Below, piece after piece: positions 25,433-34,064 of a stretch of 64,000 nucleotides of DNA. The notes beneath the pieces were generated by a model. It ran no database searches. It was not told the DNA's origin and saw only the letters and a list, made by a program, of their open reading frames with translations. The stretch is from Proteobacteria bacterium UBA981 (GTDB taxonomy: Bacteria; Pseudomonadota; Gammaproteobacteria; Ga0077536), in contig DBBP01000002.1 of the NCBI GenBank assembly GCA_002292285.1, positions 100,888 to 164,887 on the forward strand, written 5' to 3'. A program made the translations under genes and the position numbers. The stretch's first letter is position 1. Each line of letters begins with the position of its first letter.

Positions 25433-27697
25433 GTGCTGAGTAAAGAACTCGAAGTCACACTCAATATGGCTTTCAAAGAGGCGCGCGAGCAACGTCATGA
25501 ATTCATGACCGTTGAGCATCTGTTACTGGCTCTGCTGGATAATCCGACGGCCGCAAAAGTATTGCGGGCGTGTGGCGCAGATCTGAATTCACTGCGGCGC
25601 CAACTTACTGAATTCATCGAAGAAAGCTCGCCGCTGCTGCCCGAGGACGAAGATCGTGACACGCAGCCAACGCTGGGATTTCAACGCGTACTGCAACGCG
25701 CAGTATTTCATGTCCAGTCGTCCGGCAAGAAAGAGGTCAACGGCGCAAACGTACTGGTCGCGATCTTTGGCGAGCGCGAATCGCATGCGGTCTATTTGCT
25801 CAATCAGCAACACATTGCGCGACTGGATGTCGTCAATTGCATCTCCCACGGCATTTCGAAAGATTCGGAAGATGCCACAGGAGAGGACGTCAACGCATCA
25901 GCAGAAGAAGATGGCGAACAGGGCGAAAGTGCGAACAACGCCTTGACTGCCTTTACCGCGAATCTCAACGAGCAAGCCGCCGCGGGCAAGATCGATCCGC
26001 TCATTGGTCGCCAGGATGAAGTTGAGCGCACGATTCAGATTTTGTGCCGGCGCCGCAAAAACAACCCGCTCTATGTCGGCGAAGCCGGCGTCGGGAAAAC
26101 GGCCATCGCGGAAGGTCTCGCGAAAAAAATTGTCGACGGCGAAGTGCCAGAAGTCCTCGAAGACGCCACCATTTATTCGCTCGATCTTGGTGCGCTATTA
26201 GCCGGCACCAAGTATCGCGGCGATTTCGAGAAACGGCTGAAGAACGTGCTCGCGCAACTCAAAGGTGAAGAAGGCGCGGTGCTGTTTATCGACGAAATCC
26301 ATACCATCATCGGCGCCGGTGCAGCCTCCGGTGGCGTGATGGACGCCTCAAATCTCATTAAACCCATGCTCGCATCCGGCGAACTGAAGTGCATCGGCTC
26401 GACGACCTATCAGGAGTATCGCGGCATCTTCGAAAAAGACCGCGCGCTTGCTCGTCGATTCCAAAAAATCGATGTTGGAGAGCCCAGCGAAGATGAGGCA
26501 GTAAAAATTCTGCAAGGATTGAAATCGCGGTTCGAAGAGCACCACGACGTGCGCTACACCAACCAGGCATTGCGCTCTGCGGTTGAGTTAACCAGCCGCT
26601 ATATCAACGATCGGCACCTGCCGGACAAAGCCATCGACATCATCGACGAAGCCGGAGCACGCCAGCGCCTGATGCCGGCCTCAAAACGCAAGAAAACCAT
26701 TAGCGTTGGTGACATTGAAGAGATTGTGGCCAAGATTGCCCGTATCCCGCCAAAATCGGTATCAAGTTCCGACCGCGATGTCCTGAAGAATATCGAACGC
26801 GATCTGAAAATGGTTGTGTTCGGCCAAAATGATGCAATCGATAGTCTCGCGACCGCGATCAAGATGTCGCGCTCTGGTCTGGGCAACGTCGAGAAGCCCA
26901 TCGGCTCTTTCCTGTTTGCCGGCCCCACTGGCGTAGGTAAAACCGAAGTCACCCGTCAGCTCGCTCGCATCATGGGGATCGAGCTGATTCGATTCGACAT
27001 GTCTGAGTATATGGAACGGCACACCGTTTCGCGCCTCATAGGCGCCCCACCAGGCTATGTCGGTTACGACACTGGCGGCCTGTTGACCGAAGCCGTTACC
27101 AAGCAACCGCATGCTGTGCTGTTGCTCGATGAAATGGAAAAAGCCCACCCGGACGTCTTCAACATCATGTTGCAGGTCATGGACCACGGCACGCTCACCG
27201 ATGCAAATGGCCGCAAGTGTGATTTTCGTAACGTGATTATCGTCATGACCACTAACGCCGGTGCAGAGCGAATGAGCCGCGCGTCCATTGGCTTCGCGAT
27301 GCAGGACCATACGGCTGATGCCATCGAAGAGATAAAGAAAATGTTCAGTCCCGAATTCCGCAACCGGCTGGATGCGGTTATTCAGTTCGGCTCGCTGGAT
27401 CCGCAAACGATTACTCACGTCGTCGACAAATTCCTGGTTGAACTTGAGACCCAACTTGACGGCAAGAAAGTCTCTCTCGAAGTGGACGATAAAGCACGTG
27501 CGTGGCTCGCCGAACACGGCTACGACCCGATCATGGGCGCTCGCCCAATGAGCCGGCTCATCCAGGACAAAATCAAGAAACCGCTTGCCGAAGAACTCTT
27601 ATTTGGTCGCCTGACAGGCGGCGGCGACGTCCTCGTGACGGTGGTCGACGAAGAGATTGCGGTAGAAATTCAGGTCGAGGAAGAACAAACAACCTGA
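25433..27697 (+). CDS. clpA: ATP-dependent Clp protease ATP-binding subunit ClpA
   Basis: ClpA is the unfoldase of the ClpAP protease. The 754-residue product (E. coli: 758) has the double Clp-N domain (residues ~1-145) and a first AAA domain with Walker A GEAGVGKTAIAEGLAKK and Walker B VLFIDEIHTIIGAG. The second AAA domain has GPTGVGKTEVTRQLAR, LLLDEMEKAHPDVF and the pore loop GYVGYDTGG. The C-terminal D2-small domain contains YDPIMGARPMSRLIQD. It forms an operon with clpS and ends at a clear terminator. ClpP is encoded elsewhere in the window, at 58.3 kb. Confidence 0.98.
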   Translation: MLSKELEVTLNMAFKEAREQRHEFMTVEHLLLALLDNPTAAKVLRACGADLNSLRRQLTEFIEESSPLLPEDEDRDTQPTLGFQRVLQRAVFHVQSSGKKEVNGANVLVAIFGERESHAVYLLNQQHIARLDVVNCISHGISKDSEDATGEDVNASAEEDGEQGESANNALTAFTANLNEQAAAGKIDPLIGRQDEVERTIQILCRRRKNNPLYVGEAGVGKTAIAEGLAKKIVDGEVPEVLEDATIYSLDLGALLAGTKYRGDFEKRLKNVLAQLKGEEGAVLFIDEIHTIIGAGAASGGVMDASNLIKPMLASGELKCIGSTTYQEYRGIFEKDRALARRFQKIDVGEPSEDEAVKILQGLKSRFEEHHDVRYTNQALRSAVELTSRYINDRHLPDKAIDIIDEAGARQRLMPASKRKKTISVGDIEEIVAKIARIPPKSVSSSDRDVLKNIERDLKMVVFGQNDAIDSLATAIKMSRSGLGNVEKPIGSFLFAGPTGVGKTEVTRQLARIMGIELIRFDMSEYMERHTVSRLIGAPPGYVGYDTGGLLTEAVTKQPHAVLLLDEMEKAHPDVFNIMLQVMDHGTLTDANGRKCDFRNVIIVMTTNAGAERMSRASIGFAMQDHTADAIEEIKKMFSPEFRNRLDAVIQFGSLDPQTITHVVDKFLVELETQLDGKKVSLEVDDKARAWLAEHGYDPIMGARPMSRLIQDKIKKPLAEELLFGRLTGGGDVLVTVVDEEIAVEIQVEEEQTT

Positions 27698-27725
27698 CCG
27701 GGCCGCGAATGGCACTTTAGTACTT

Positions 27726-27753
27726 GGGGGCGACATCAGTTCGCCCCTTTTTT
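27726..27753 (+). terminator. Rho-independent terminator after clpA
   Basis: A perfect 7-bp stem, GGGGCGA (27727-27733) and TCGCCCC (27741-27747), encloses a 7-base loop and is followed by six T residues (27748-27753). It lies 29 bases after the clpA stop on the same strand. Confidence 0.92.
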
Positions 27754-27781
27754 ATGGCCGGAAAATGACGAGAGGCAGAAC

Positions 27782-28300
27782 GTGGTCCAGAACATCAAAC
27801 AAGTTGGCGAGAATACTTTTCGCGAAACCTTTGGGCGTTACTTCGAGGAATTCGAAGTCGGGCATATTTATCAGCACCGTCCTGGCCGAACCATAAATGA
27901 AGCAGATAACAGCTGGTTTACGTTGCTGACCATGAACACCCATCCGTTACATTTTGACCACGAGTACGCTAGCGCATCGGAGTTTGGTAAGCCGCTGGTG
28001 AATAGCGCCTTTACCTTGTCAGTGATCGTCGGAATGAGTGTCAGCGATGTGAGCCAGAAAGCGATAGCAAACCTGGGCTGGAAAGAGATAAAGCTGCCCG
28101 CACCCGTATTCGTGGGCGATACGCTTTACGCGGAGTCGGAAGTTCTCGGCAAGCGTGAATCGAACTCACGCCCGAACGCTGGAATTGTCTCGGTGAAAAC
28201 CATTGGGCGGAATCAACACGGTGGGGTGGTTTTTGAGTGTGAGCGCAGCATGCTTATCCCCAAACAAGGGCATGCAGTCGACGACCGTGTGGAGTACTAG
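27782..28300 (+). CDS. MaoC family acyl-CoA hydratase/dehydratase, mesaconyl-CoA hydratase-like
   Basis: The 172-residue product is a single hot-dog-fold MaoC domain. It contains GRTINEADNSWFTLLTMNTH followed by PLHFDHEYA, which carries the Asp/His catalytic pair of R-hydratases. These stretches resemble mesaconyl-CoA (β-methylmalyl-CoA) dehydratases, but the usual partner lyase genes are not next to it, so the substrate is uncertain. It starts with GTG at 27782 after GAGAGG. It lies just downstream of the clpA terminator, so probably has its own promoter. Confidence 0.82.
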   Translation: MVQNIKQVGENTFRETFGRYFEEFEVGHIYQHRPGRTINEADNSWFTLLTMNTHPLHFDHEYASASEFGKPLVNSAFTLSVIVGMSVSDVSQKAIANLGWKEIKLPAPVFVGDTLYAESEVLGKRESNSRPNAGIVSVKTIGRNQHGGVVFECERSMLIPKQGHAVDDRVEY

Positions 28301-28473
28301 CGGAGACAGTTGAAAAACGGGCTGCGCCGCGCCCCCGGGTTGGGCTGCATGGCCTCCTGCATTGCTCGTCTATTACCCTAAAAAACGCGGTGCGTCGCAT
28401 ACGCCGCGCGTCGTGGCGTGATGTGATGTGCTCACTCGCGCTAGCGTAGTTTCACCGGTGTTGGCGGACGTTG

Positions 28474-29814
28474 CTACGCCGGCTCGCGCAAAGTCTTAAC
28501 CAACACCGCCGAATTGCGTTGGTAGTTGTACAGCTCGCGTTTTTCAATCGGTAGTTGTGCGATTGTCCCGGCTTGATAGCCACGCTCGTTGAACCACTGC
28601 GAGGCTTGCGTGGTCAGTACGAAGACACTGTCGAGCCCCGCTTCTGTCGCGCGCCGTTCCAGACTATCCAGCAACGCGTCACCAAACGAACTGCCGCGAT
28701 AATCGTGGTGGACGGCAACACACGCTATCTCGGCAGTACGGTGATTGGCATAGGGATGGAGGGCGCCGCAGGCGACTACCGTGCGCTCGCGCTCAATCAC
28801 AAAGAAGCGGTCTATTTCCTCATCGAGTTGCTCGCGCGATCTTTCCAGTAACACGCCCTGTTCTTGCAGGGGCGCGACCAGATCAAAAATCGCAGCGATA
28901 TCGTCAGTTCCGGCGGCCCGAATCAAATCAAAGGGCGTGGTGCTAAGCATCGTACCGACGCCATCGCGGGTAAAAAGCTCGCGCAGAATCGCTCCATCGC
29001 GCTGGCTGCCGATGACATGGACTCGTTCGACACCTTTCTCACAGGCTTGAATCGCGTGCTCGAGGAGTGTCTTCTCAAGTTGGTCGTTGGTGCCCGCCTC
29101 GTGCAGATGGCGCGCGTCGTCGGTAGTCAGCTGCCGTAGCATCGTTCCATCCAGGCCGGTGATACCCGCCGTCCGAGAAATCATAACGAGCTTCGCTGCA
29201 TCAATCTGAGTCGCGACCTCGACCGCCAAATCGAGCGGTTTCAGACTAAACAGCTCACCAGTGGGCGAAAAGCCGATGGGCGCCAGCAGGACAACTTCAT
29301 CGCGCTCCAGACGTGCTCCTATCGCCGCCTTATCAATGCTGCGCAACACCCCAAAGAAACCGACGTCGACACCGTCGATCACGCCGGCCGAACGCGCGCG
29401 CACGAAATTGCCACTCACGATGCGGCTCGGACTGCTCGCGACCGGCCCGCCGCGACTGCTGAATGAGAACGCAGATTCAAGCGCGAGACGTTGCCCGCCA
29501 ACGACGTCGCGAATCTCGCGCATACAATCGGCATCGATCACCTGGGCATCGCCGACTCGCTTTAGTTGGATACTGCGCTCCTCCAAGCGAGCGTTTACCT
29601 GGTCTGTCGCGCTGAAAACAATCACTAAACGAATACCGACAGCGGCCAGCAAGACAAGATCGCGCATGCGTTCGCCAAAACCTGGATCAAGCACGGCATC
29701 ACTGTCTAGGTAGACTACAAAGACCCTACCGCGATGATTGCGAAAATAGGGTGATACTTGCCTCAACCAGGCGATTGCGGCGTCCGACTCCATGCTTTGA
29801 AGGCCATCATCCAT
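28474..29814 (-). CDS. argA: N-acetylglutamate synthase (amino-acid kinase plus GNAT domains)
   Basis: ArgA makes N-acetylglutamate, the first step of arginine synthesis. The 446-residue product (E. coli: 443) has an N-terminal amino-acid-kinase-like domain (residues ~15-290; GFFGVLRSIDKAAIGARLER, then VVLLAPIGFSPTGE). A C-terminal acetyltransferase domain (residues ~295-440) carries the acetyl-CoA loop HHDYRGSSFGDALL and ends VFVLTTQASQWFNERGY. The ATG at 29814 overlaps the argE stop by 8 bases, so the two arginine genes are coupled. Confidence 0.95.
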   Translation of the reverse strand: MDDGLQSMESDAAIAWLRQVSPYFRNHRGRVFVVYLDSDAVLDPGFGERMRDLVLLAAVGIRLVIVFSATDQVNARLEERSIQLKRVGDAQVIDADCMREIRDVVGGQRLALESAFSFSSRGGPVASSPSRIVSGNFVRARSAGVIDGVDVGFFGVLRSIDKAAIGARLERDEVVLLAPIGFSPTGELFSLKPLDLAVEVATQIDAAKLVMISRTAGITGLDGTMLRQLTTDDARHLHEAGTNDQLEKTLLEHAIQACEKGVERVHVIGSQRDGAILRELFTRDGVGTMLSTTPFDLIRAAGTDDIAAIFDLVAPLQEQGVLLERSREQLDEEIDRFFVIERERTVVACGALHPYANHRTAEIACVAVHHDYRGSSFGDALLDSLERRATEAGLDSVFVLTTQASQWFNERGYQAGTIAQLPIEKRELYNYQRNSAVLVKTLREPA

Positions 29815-30964
29815 CGCAACAAAAGCGTTCGATAGTGGCGCGAAGAATCTCGATCATGCGTAGCGCGCGCGCAATCTCGACGTATTCATTAGGCTGATGA
29901 GCGGTGGCTATGTTGCCGGGCCCGAAGATGACAGATTCGCAACCGAGCGCATTCAGAAACGGTCCTTCAGTAGCAAAAGCGACCGTCTGCGGGGCGTTTC
30001 CTGACAACTCACTGAGCAATCCCACGAGCGCGGAGCTGGCCGGCGTATCCAGCGCCGCAATCGGCGCCATCGGCAAAATCAACTCGCCCTTGATGCCGTG
30101 CGCGTCGCTGACCTTGACGACCAAATCACGTATTTCGGCCACCGTGCCATCCAGCGACATTTGCGGCATGAGGCGGATATCAAATAGCAGTTCGCAGTTT
30201 GCACATATCCGGTTCGGGCTATCGCCACCATTGATACGGCCCAGGTTGAGCGTCGGCACGGGCACCTTAAACGCGCCGTCGACGAAACGCTCAGCCGCCC
30301 GACTACGCCATTCCTTCAGCCCGCTCATGATGTCGTGCATGCAATCGAGCGCATTGGCACCGAGAGACGGATCGCTTGAATGGCCGGAACGTCCGAGCAG
30401 CTCGATACGGCCGATCAGGATCCCTTTGTGCTGATGGATTGGTATGAGCTGAGTAGGTTCACCGATCAGCGCAAAATCACCGAGCGCCTGACCACTCGCG
30501 GCAAGAACCCGAGCGCCTGCCATCGAACTCTCTTCGTCTGCCGTTGCCAGTACCGTCAGCGGCGCTACGAAACGGCTGGGGTCGAGCCCGTCAAGGGCAG
30601 CCAGGACGAGCGGGAAAAAGCACTTCATGTCGGCGCTGCCGAGTCCGTACCAACATCCGTCACGTTCTGATAGTACAAACGGGTCGCTATCCCACAGTCC
30701 GCTGTCAAATGGGACGGTGTCGGTGTGTCCGGACAAGACCAGACCGCCACTACCACTGCCCAGACGGGCAATCAGATTGAACTTGCTTGGCGTGAGAGAC
30801 ACCTCCTGTCGGGAGACGCTGAAACCGGCGTCGGAGTATCGCGAAGCCAGGGCATCGACGACGCCGGCATTACTCATATCGAACGCCGGATCGACCGCAC
30901 TGACGCTAGGTAGCGCGACAAGTTCGGCCAACTGTTGTTTCACTTGAGATTCATGTGTCGGCAT
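29807..30964 (-). CDS. argE: Acetylornithine deacetylase
   Basis: ArgE releases ornithine from N-acetylornithine in the linear arginine pathway. The 385-residue product from the ATG at 30964 (MPTHESQVKQQLAELVALPS) is an M20 zinc hydrolase. Its metal and catalytic residues are in VLSGHTDTVPFD, LGSADMKCFFPLV, TADEESSMAGA and the late VIFGPGNIATAHQPNEYV. A frame open to 31147 is rejected because homologues begin at this Met. Pairing with argA by an 8-base overlap supports ArgE over the similar DapE. Confidence 0.95.
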   Translation of the reverse strand: MPTHESQVKQQLAELVALPSVSAVDPAFDMSNAGVVDALASRYSDAGFSVSRQEVSLTPSKFNLIARLGSGSGGLVLSGHTDTVPFDSGLWDSDPFVLSERDGCWYGLGSADMKCFFPLVLAALDGLDPSRFVAPLTVLATADEESSMAGARVLAASGQALGDFALIGEPTQLIPIHQHKGILIGRIELLGRSGHSSDPSLGANALDCMHDIMSGLKEWRSRAAERFVDGAFKVPVPTLNLGRINGGDSPNRICANCELLFDIRLMPQMSLDGTVAEIRDLVVKVSDAHGIKGELILPMAPIAALDTPASSALVGLLSELSGNAPQTVAFATEGPFLNALGCESVIFGPGNIATAHQPNEYVEIARALRMIEILRATIERFCCDG

Positions 30965-31175
30965 GGTGGTCAATCGGATGCGAGTGAGGTCGGGGAATAT
31001 TACACGCGGCGAGTGACGAAAGACGAGATAGGCCAGCACGGGCGTTCCGCTGCAGATTGTTACGACACGCTGTCGAGCCGCAGCCGATAACGATGACGAA
31101 ATGGTTTCAGTGTGTAGCGACCGGTACTGCCTACACCCCGTGGCCACGGCTCGACGATGCGCCCCAGAGCAACGC

Positions 31176-31778
31176 CTACATATGTTTTTTGTAGTCGTTG
31201 TAGTACTGGAGAACTCTACGCACGTAGGTTTGAGTTTCTTTGTAGGGAGGAATCTTGCGGCCGTGACTGATCACCGCGTTTTCACCGGCGTTGTAAGCCG
31301 CTAGAGCCAGTACCAAATCGTTGTCGAACATATTGAGCAGATCGCGCAGATAGCGGGTCCCACCCTGCACATTGGCGACCGGGTCGCGACGATTGCGAAC
31401 GCCGTAGCGGGCGGCAGTGGCCGGCATAAGCTGCATCAGGCCGACTGCGCCGGCTTTCGAAATTGCGTCTGAGTCATAAGACGATTCAGCGGTAATGACA
31501 GCATGTAGAAGCGCTGGCGGCACGCGATTGGATTTAGCTGCCCGCGCTATTGTTGGTTCGTAGCGCGCCCTATTCTTGCTGCCTCCGCCGACCTTAGCCT
31601 CAGCTTCCTGCCAACCTTTCCAAGTCTTAACGAGCCGTTTGTAGCCATCGTGCGCCGGTCGATCCGTGAGGTGGGTGCGGCCGTGCTTATCGACGTATTT
31701 ATAGATATCAGCGCCAGCAAAAAACGGCGCAACAAAAAGCAGCAGGCATACGGCAAAGAATACGATTTGCTTTTTCAT
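31176..31778 (-). CDS. Lytic transglycosylase with N-terminal DUF4124
   Basis: The 200-residue product has a signal peptide (KKQIVFFAVCLLLFVAPFFA, residues ~2-21). A short DUF4124-like segment follows (DIYKYVDKHGRTHLTDRPAH), then an SLT catalytic domain (residues ~90-195). The catalytic Glu is in VITAESSYDSDAISKAGAVG, followed by LMQLMPATAARYGVRN, GGTRYLRDLLNMF and LALAAYNAGENAV. It is expected to cleave peptidoglycan in the periplasm with formation of 1,6-anhydro-muramic ends. Upstream lies an AT-rich region that probably carries its promoter. Confidence 0.93.
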   Translation of the reverse strand: MKKQIVFFAVCLLLFVAPFFAGADIYKYVDKHGRTHLTDRPAHDGYKRLVKTWKGWQEAEAKVGGGSKNRARYEPTIARAAKSNRVPPALLHAVITAESSYDSDAISKAGAVGLMQLMPATAARYGVRNRRDPVANVQGGTRYLRDLLNMFDNDLVLALAAYNAGENAVISHGRKIPPYKETQTYVRRVLQYYNDYKKHM

Positions 31779-32053
31779 TCTGGTGTAGCTGGTTACGTCG
31801 ATTATGTAATGTCAATTATTGAAATATTCTATAACATTCTGATAATTAATCAAATGTTAGATCGAATTTTTGTAATCGTCGCGCAACACTGTGCTCGAGC
31901 CATGCCGTCGTAGTACAACTTGCGACGCCCCAGCCAAGCGCCACTTCGACCTGGACAGACCCCGTGGTATTACAGTGCAGAACTGGCATTAACGTTAAAG
32001 ATCAATCTCTTGAAGCTGATAAACGGAATCGGCGTCAGGCTGCATAGATGTCA
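31779..32053. other. AT-rich intergenic region upstream of the lytic transglycosylase
   Basis: These 275 bases hold no supported gene. The part from about 31795 to 31880 is distinctly A/T-rich against the GC-rich surroundings and includes several TATA-like hexamers on the minus strand. This suits a promoter region for the transglycosylase gene. I could not assign a unique start. Confidence 0.4.
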
Positions 32054-32923
32054 CTATTGTGCTGGCGCGGCCATCCCTGAGCGATCAGTGTAGCCAGAGA
32101 TACTCTTCAGCACATCGATAGGGAGCACCCGTTCAATGCGGCGCTCATCGAGTATCCAGGTAGGGTAATGGTGGATATCGCGCGTGTTGCACTCTGTTGC
32201 GCGAGGCGCCTGCGAACCGTTGGGAGAGCACTCAACGTACGGTAATAAACGACCGGCGGCACCGAACAATTCCTTCTGCTGTTGGCAGTGTGGGCACCAA
32301 CTCGCGCCGTAAAATTTCATGCCGCGCGCAGTTAAATGCAGAGCCAGCTGACGGAGCTCGGGGTCCATACGGTCCTCGGAGCGAAAGATATCGAGCGCCA
32401 GCGCGTGCATAAACCCAGCGACCACGATCGCCGCCACCAGCCCACTGACCCGCGCTGGGCCTAAACTGCGCCCGGTTCCGCGGCGAAAGCTAAGCGCGAA
32501 GGCGGCGCTCATGAGCGCCAACGACACCAGGCAATAGGTGCAATACGTTCCAATGACGATGCCCGAGACGGCGGTCAAATAAACGCTGACGACAAACCCG
32601 GCAGTGCCTAACAAAGCAGCCCAGAAGTTGCGCCGGCCTGGCCGCTTCTGCGCTGCCACAATGCCTAAACTGGCATAGGCGAAAAAACCCCAGGCCGCGA
32701 GTGGAAGTCCGACAAAACTTGACCACGCGCTTTGCTGAACTAGGTCGCAACCACTCCCGGCACCGCAATACGGCAAGCTGCCGCTCGTAAAATCGCCCCA
32801 TAACAAGATGCCGGTCACGACCAGGCCGGCGATCGACACGCCAAGCAACATGTGGTCTAAGCGGGCCGCCTTGCCGTGGGCGCCGGCGTCTTTGGCGCGT
32901 TTTTCAGTTCGGCCTTTAGCCAC
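32054..32923 (-). CDS. Vitamin K epoxide reductase family protein fused to a thioredoxin-like domain
   Basis: The 289-residue product has a VKOR membrane domain of about five helices (residues ~20-180). It contains the outer pair region CGAGSGCDLVQQSAWSSFVG with the Ser/Thr typical of the family, and the active-site CTYC motif (GTYCTYCLVSLAL). A periplasmic thioredoxin-like domain follows (residues ~205-289) with CPHC in FYGASWCPHCQQQKELFG. Bacterial VKOR-Trx fusions replace or assist DsbB in forming disulfides, passing electrons to quinone. It is divergent from lpxD. Confidence 0.93.
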   Translation of the reverse strand: MAKGRTEKRAKDAGAHGKAARLDHMLLGVSIAGLVVTGILLWGDFTSGSLPYCGAGSGCDLVQQSAWSSFVGLPLAAWGFFAYASLGIVAAQKRPGRRNFWAALLGTAGFVVSVYLTAVSGIVIGTYCTYCLVSLALMSAAFALSFRRGTGRSLGPARVSGLVAAIVVAGFMHALALDIFRSEDRMDPELRQLALHLTARGMKFYGASWCPHCQQQKELFGAAGRLLPYVECSPNGSQAPRATECNTRDIHHYPTWILDERRIERVLPIDVLKSISGYTDRSGMAAPAQ

Positions 32924-33092
32924 GGGGAGTTCTCCTTAACATTGGACGGGCACGCGAGAACGGCAATTCTACCCGAGCCATTCCTGGCCCCGGAACCACT
33001 CAAGCTCAGGCGGAACACGCCGCGCATTTATCCACACTCTTCGAGTAGACTCTGGGACGAAGCTGCCACGCACTGATTTACCTGAGCTTGCC

Positions 33093-34064
33093 ATGCCACA
33101 ATCGATTTCGAGTGTTGCCGAACACTTCAATCTGGAATTCAGCGGCGACGGGACCCTGGAAATTGCCGGCATCTGCGGCTTGTCGGATGACTTTCCCGGC
33201 TATTTGTCGTTTATCGCTGACCCGGCGCATGCCGCCACTGCTGCCAGCTCCCGCATACCCGCTTTCATTGCCGCCGCGAACGTCGATGTTCCTGGAAAAA
33301 CGCTGCTTCGTCACGACGATCCGGAATATCTGATCGCTCGCGTCGCCGCGCTGTTCTCGCCAAGCCAGTTGGCCGACGGCATCGGCGTCCATGCCAGTGC
33401 CGTCGTTGACCACAGCGTCCAGATGGGTGCCGATGTCCATATCGGAGCCAACGTCGTTATCGGCGAGGCCGTGCGGCTTGGAGCTCGGACGAGGATATTT
33501 GCCAACGTCGTCATTATGGACCGGTGTGAAATTGGTAGTGACTGCATCATCTACCCTAACTGCACACTGCGCGAGGACAGCGTCCTTGGCGACGGCGTCA
33601 TTCTCCAACCGGGCGTGTCGATTGGTGGCGACGGCTACGGCTACGTGGAGCATGAAGGGGAACACGTGAAGATTCCGCAACTGGGACGCGTGGTACTGGA
33701 AGACCATGTGGAAGTGGGCGCGAACTCAACGATTGACCGCGCGCGATTCAGCGACACTCGTATCGGTCGCGGAACGAAAATCGATAACCTGGTAATGGTC
33801 GCGCACAATGTTGTCACTGGCGAACATTGTTTGCTCGTTTCACAAGTTGGCGTCTCAGGCAGCACCAAGCTCGGTAACCGAGTGGTCCTCGCCGGTCAGG
33901 TCGGTACTGTTGGCCACGTTGAGATTGCGGACGATGTCACCGTCCTAGGTAAAGGCGGTGTCACTAAAGATATTCGCGAAGCTGGTATCTATGCCGGCAT
34001 GCCGCTAAAACCGGCCCGCCTGTGGCGCCGCGCAATGGCCCGCCTGTATAGCGGTATCAAGTAA
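33093..34064 (+). CDS. lpxD: UDP-3-O-(3-hydroxyacyl)glucosamine N-acyltransferase
   Basis: LpxD adds the second acyl chain in lipid A synthesis. The 323-residue product has the N-terminal uridine-binding domain (residues ~5-100). A left-handed β-helix of hexapeptide repeats follows (~100-290), with the catalytic His in LVMVAHNVVTGEHCLLVSQV, then GVSIGGDGYGYV. A C-terminal helical part ends LWRRAMARLYSGIK. It stands alone, away from the usual bamA-skp-lpxD-fabZ-lpxA-lpxB cluster, so it could be a second copy or a relocated gene. Its last 8 bases overlap the convergent permease gene. Confidence 0.93.
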   Translation: MPQSISSVAEHFNLEFSGDGTLEIAGICGLSDDFPGYLSFIADPAHAATAASSRIPAFIAAANVDVPGKTLLRHDDPEYLIARVAALFSPSQLADGIGVHASAVVDHSVQMGADVHIGANVVIGEAVRLGARTRIFANVVIMDRCEIGSDCIIYPNCTLREDSVLGDGVILQPGVSIGGDGYGYVEHEGEHVKIPQLGRVVLEDHVEVGANSTIDRARFSDTRIGRGTKIDNLVMVAHNVVTGEHCLLVSQVGVSGSTKLGNRVVLAGQVGTVGHVEIADDVTVLGKGGVTKDIREAGIYAGMPLKPARLWRRAMARLYSGIK

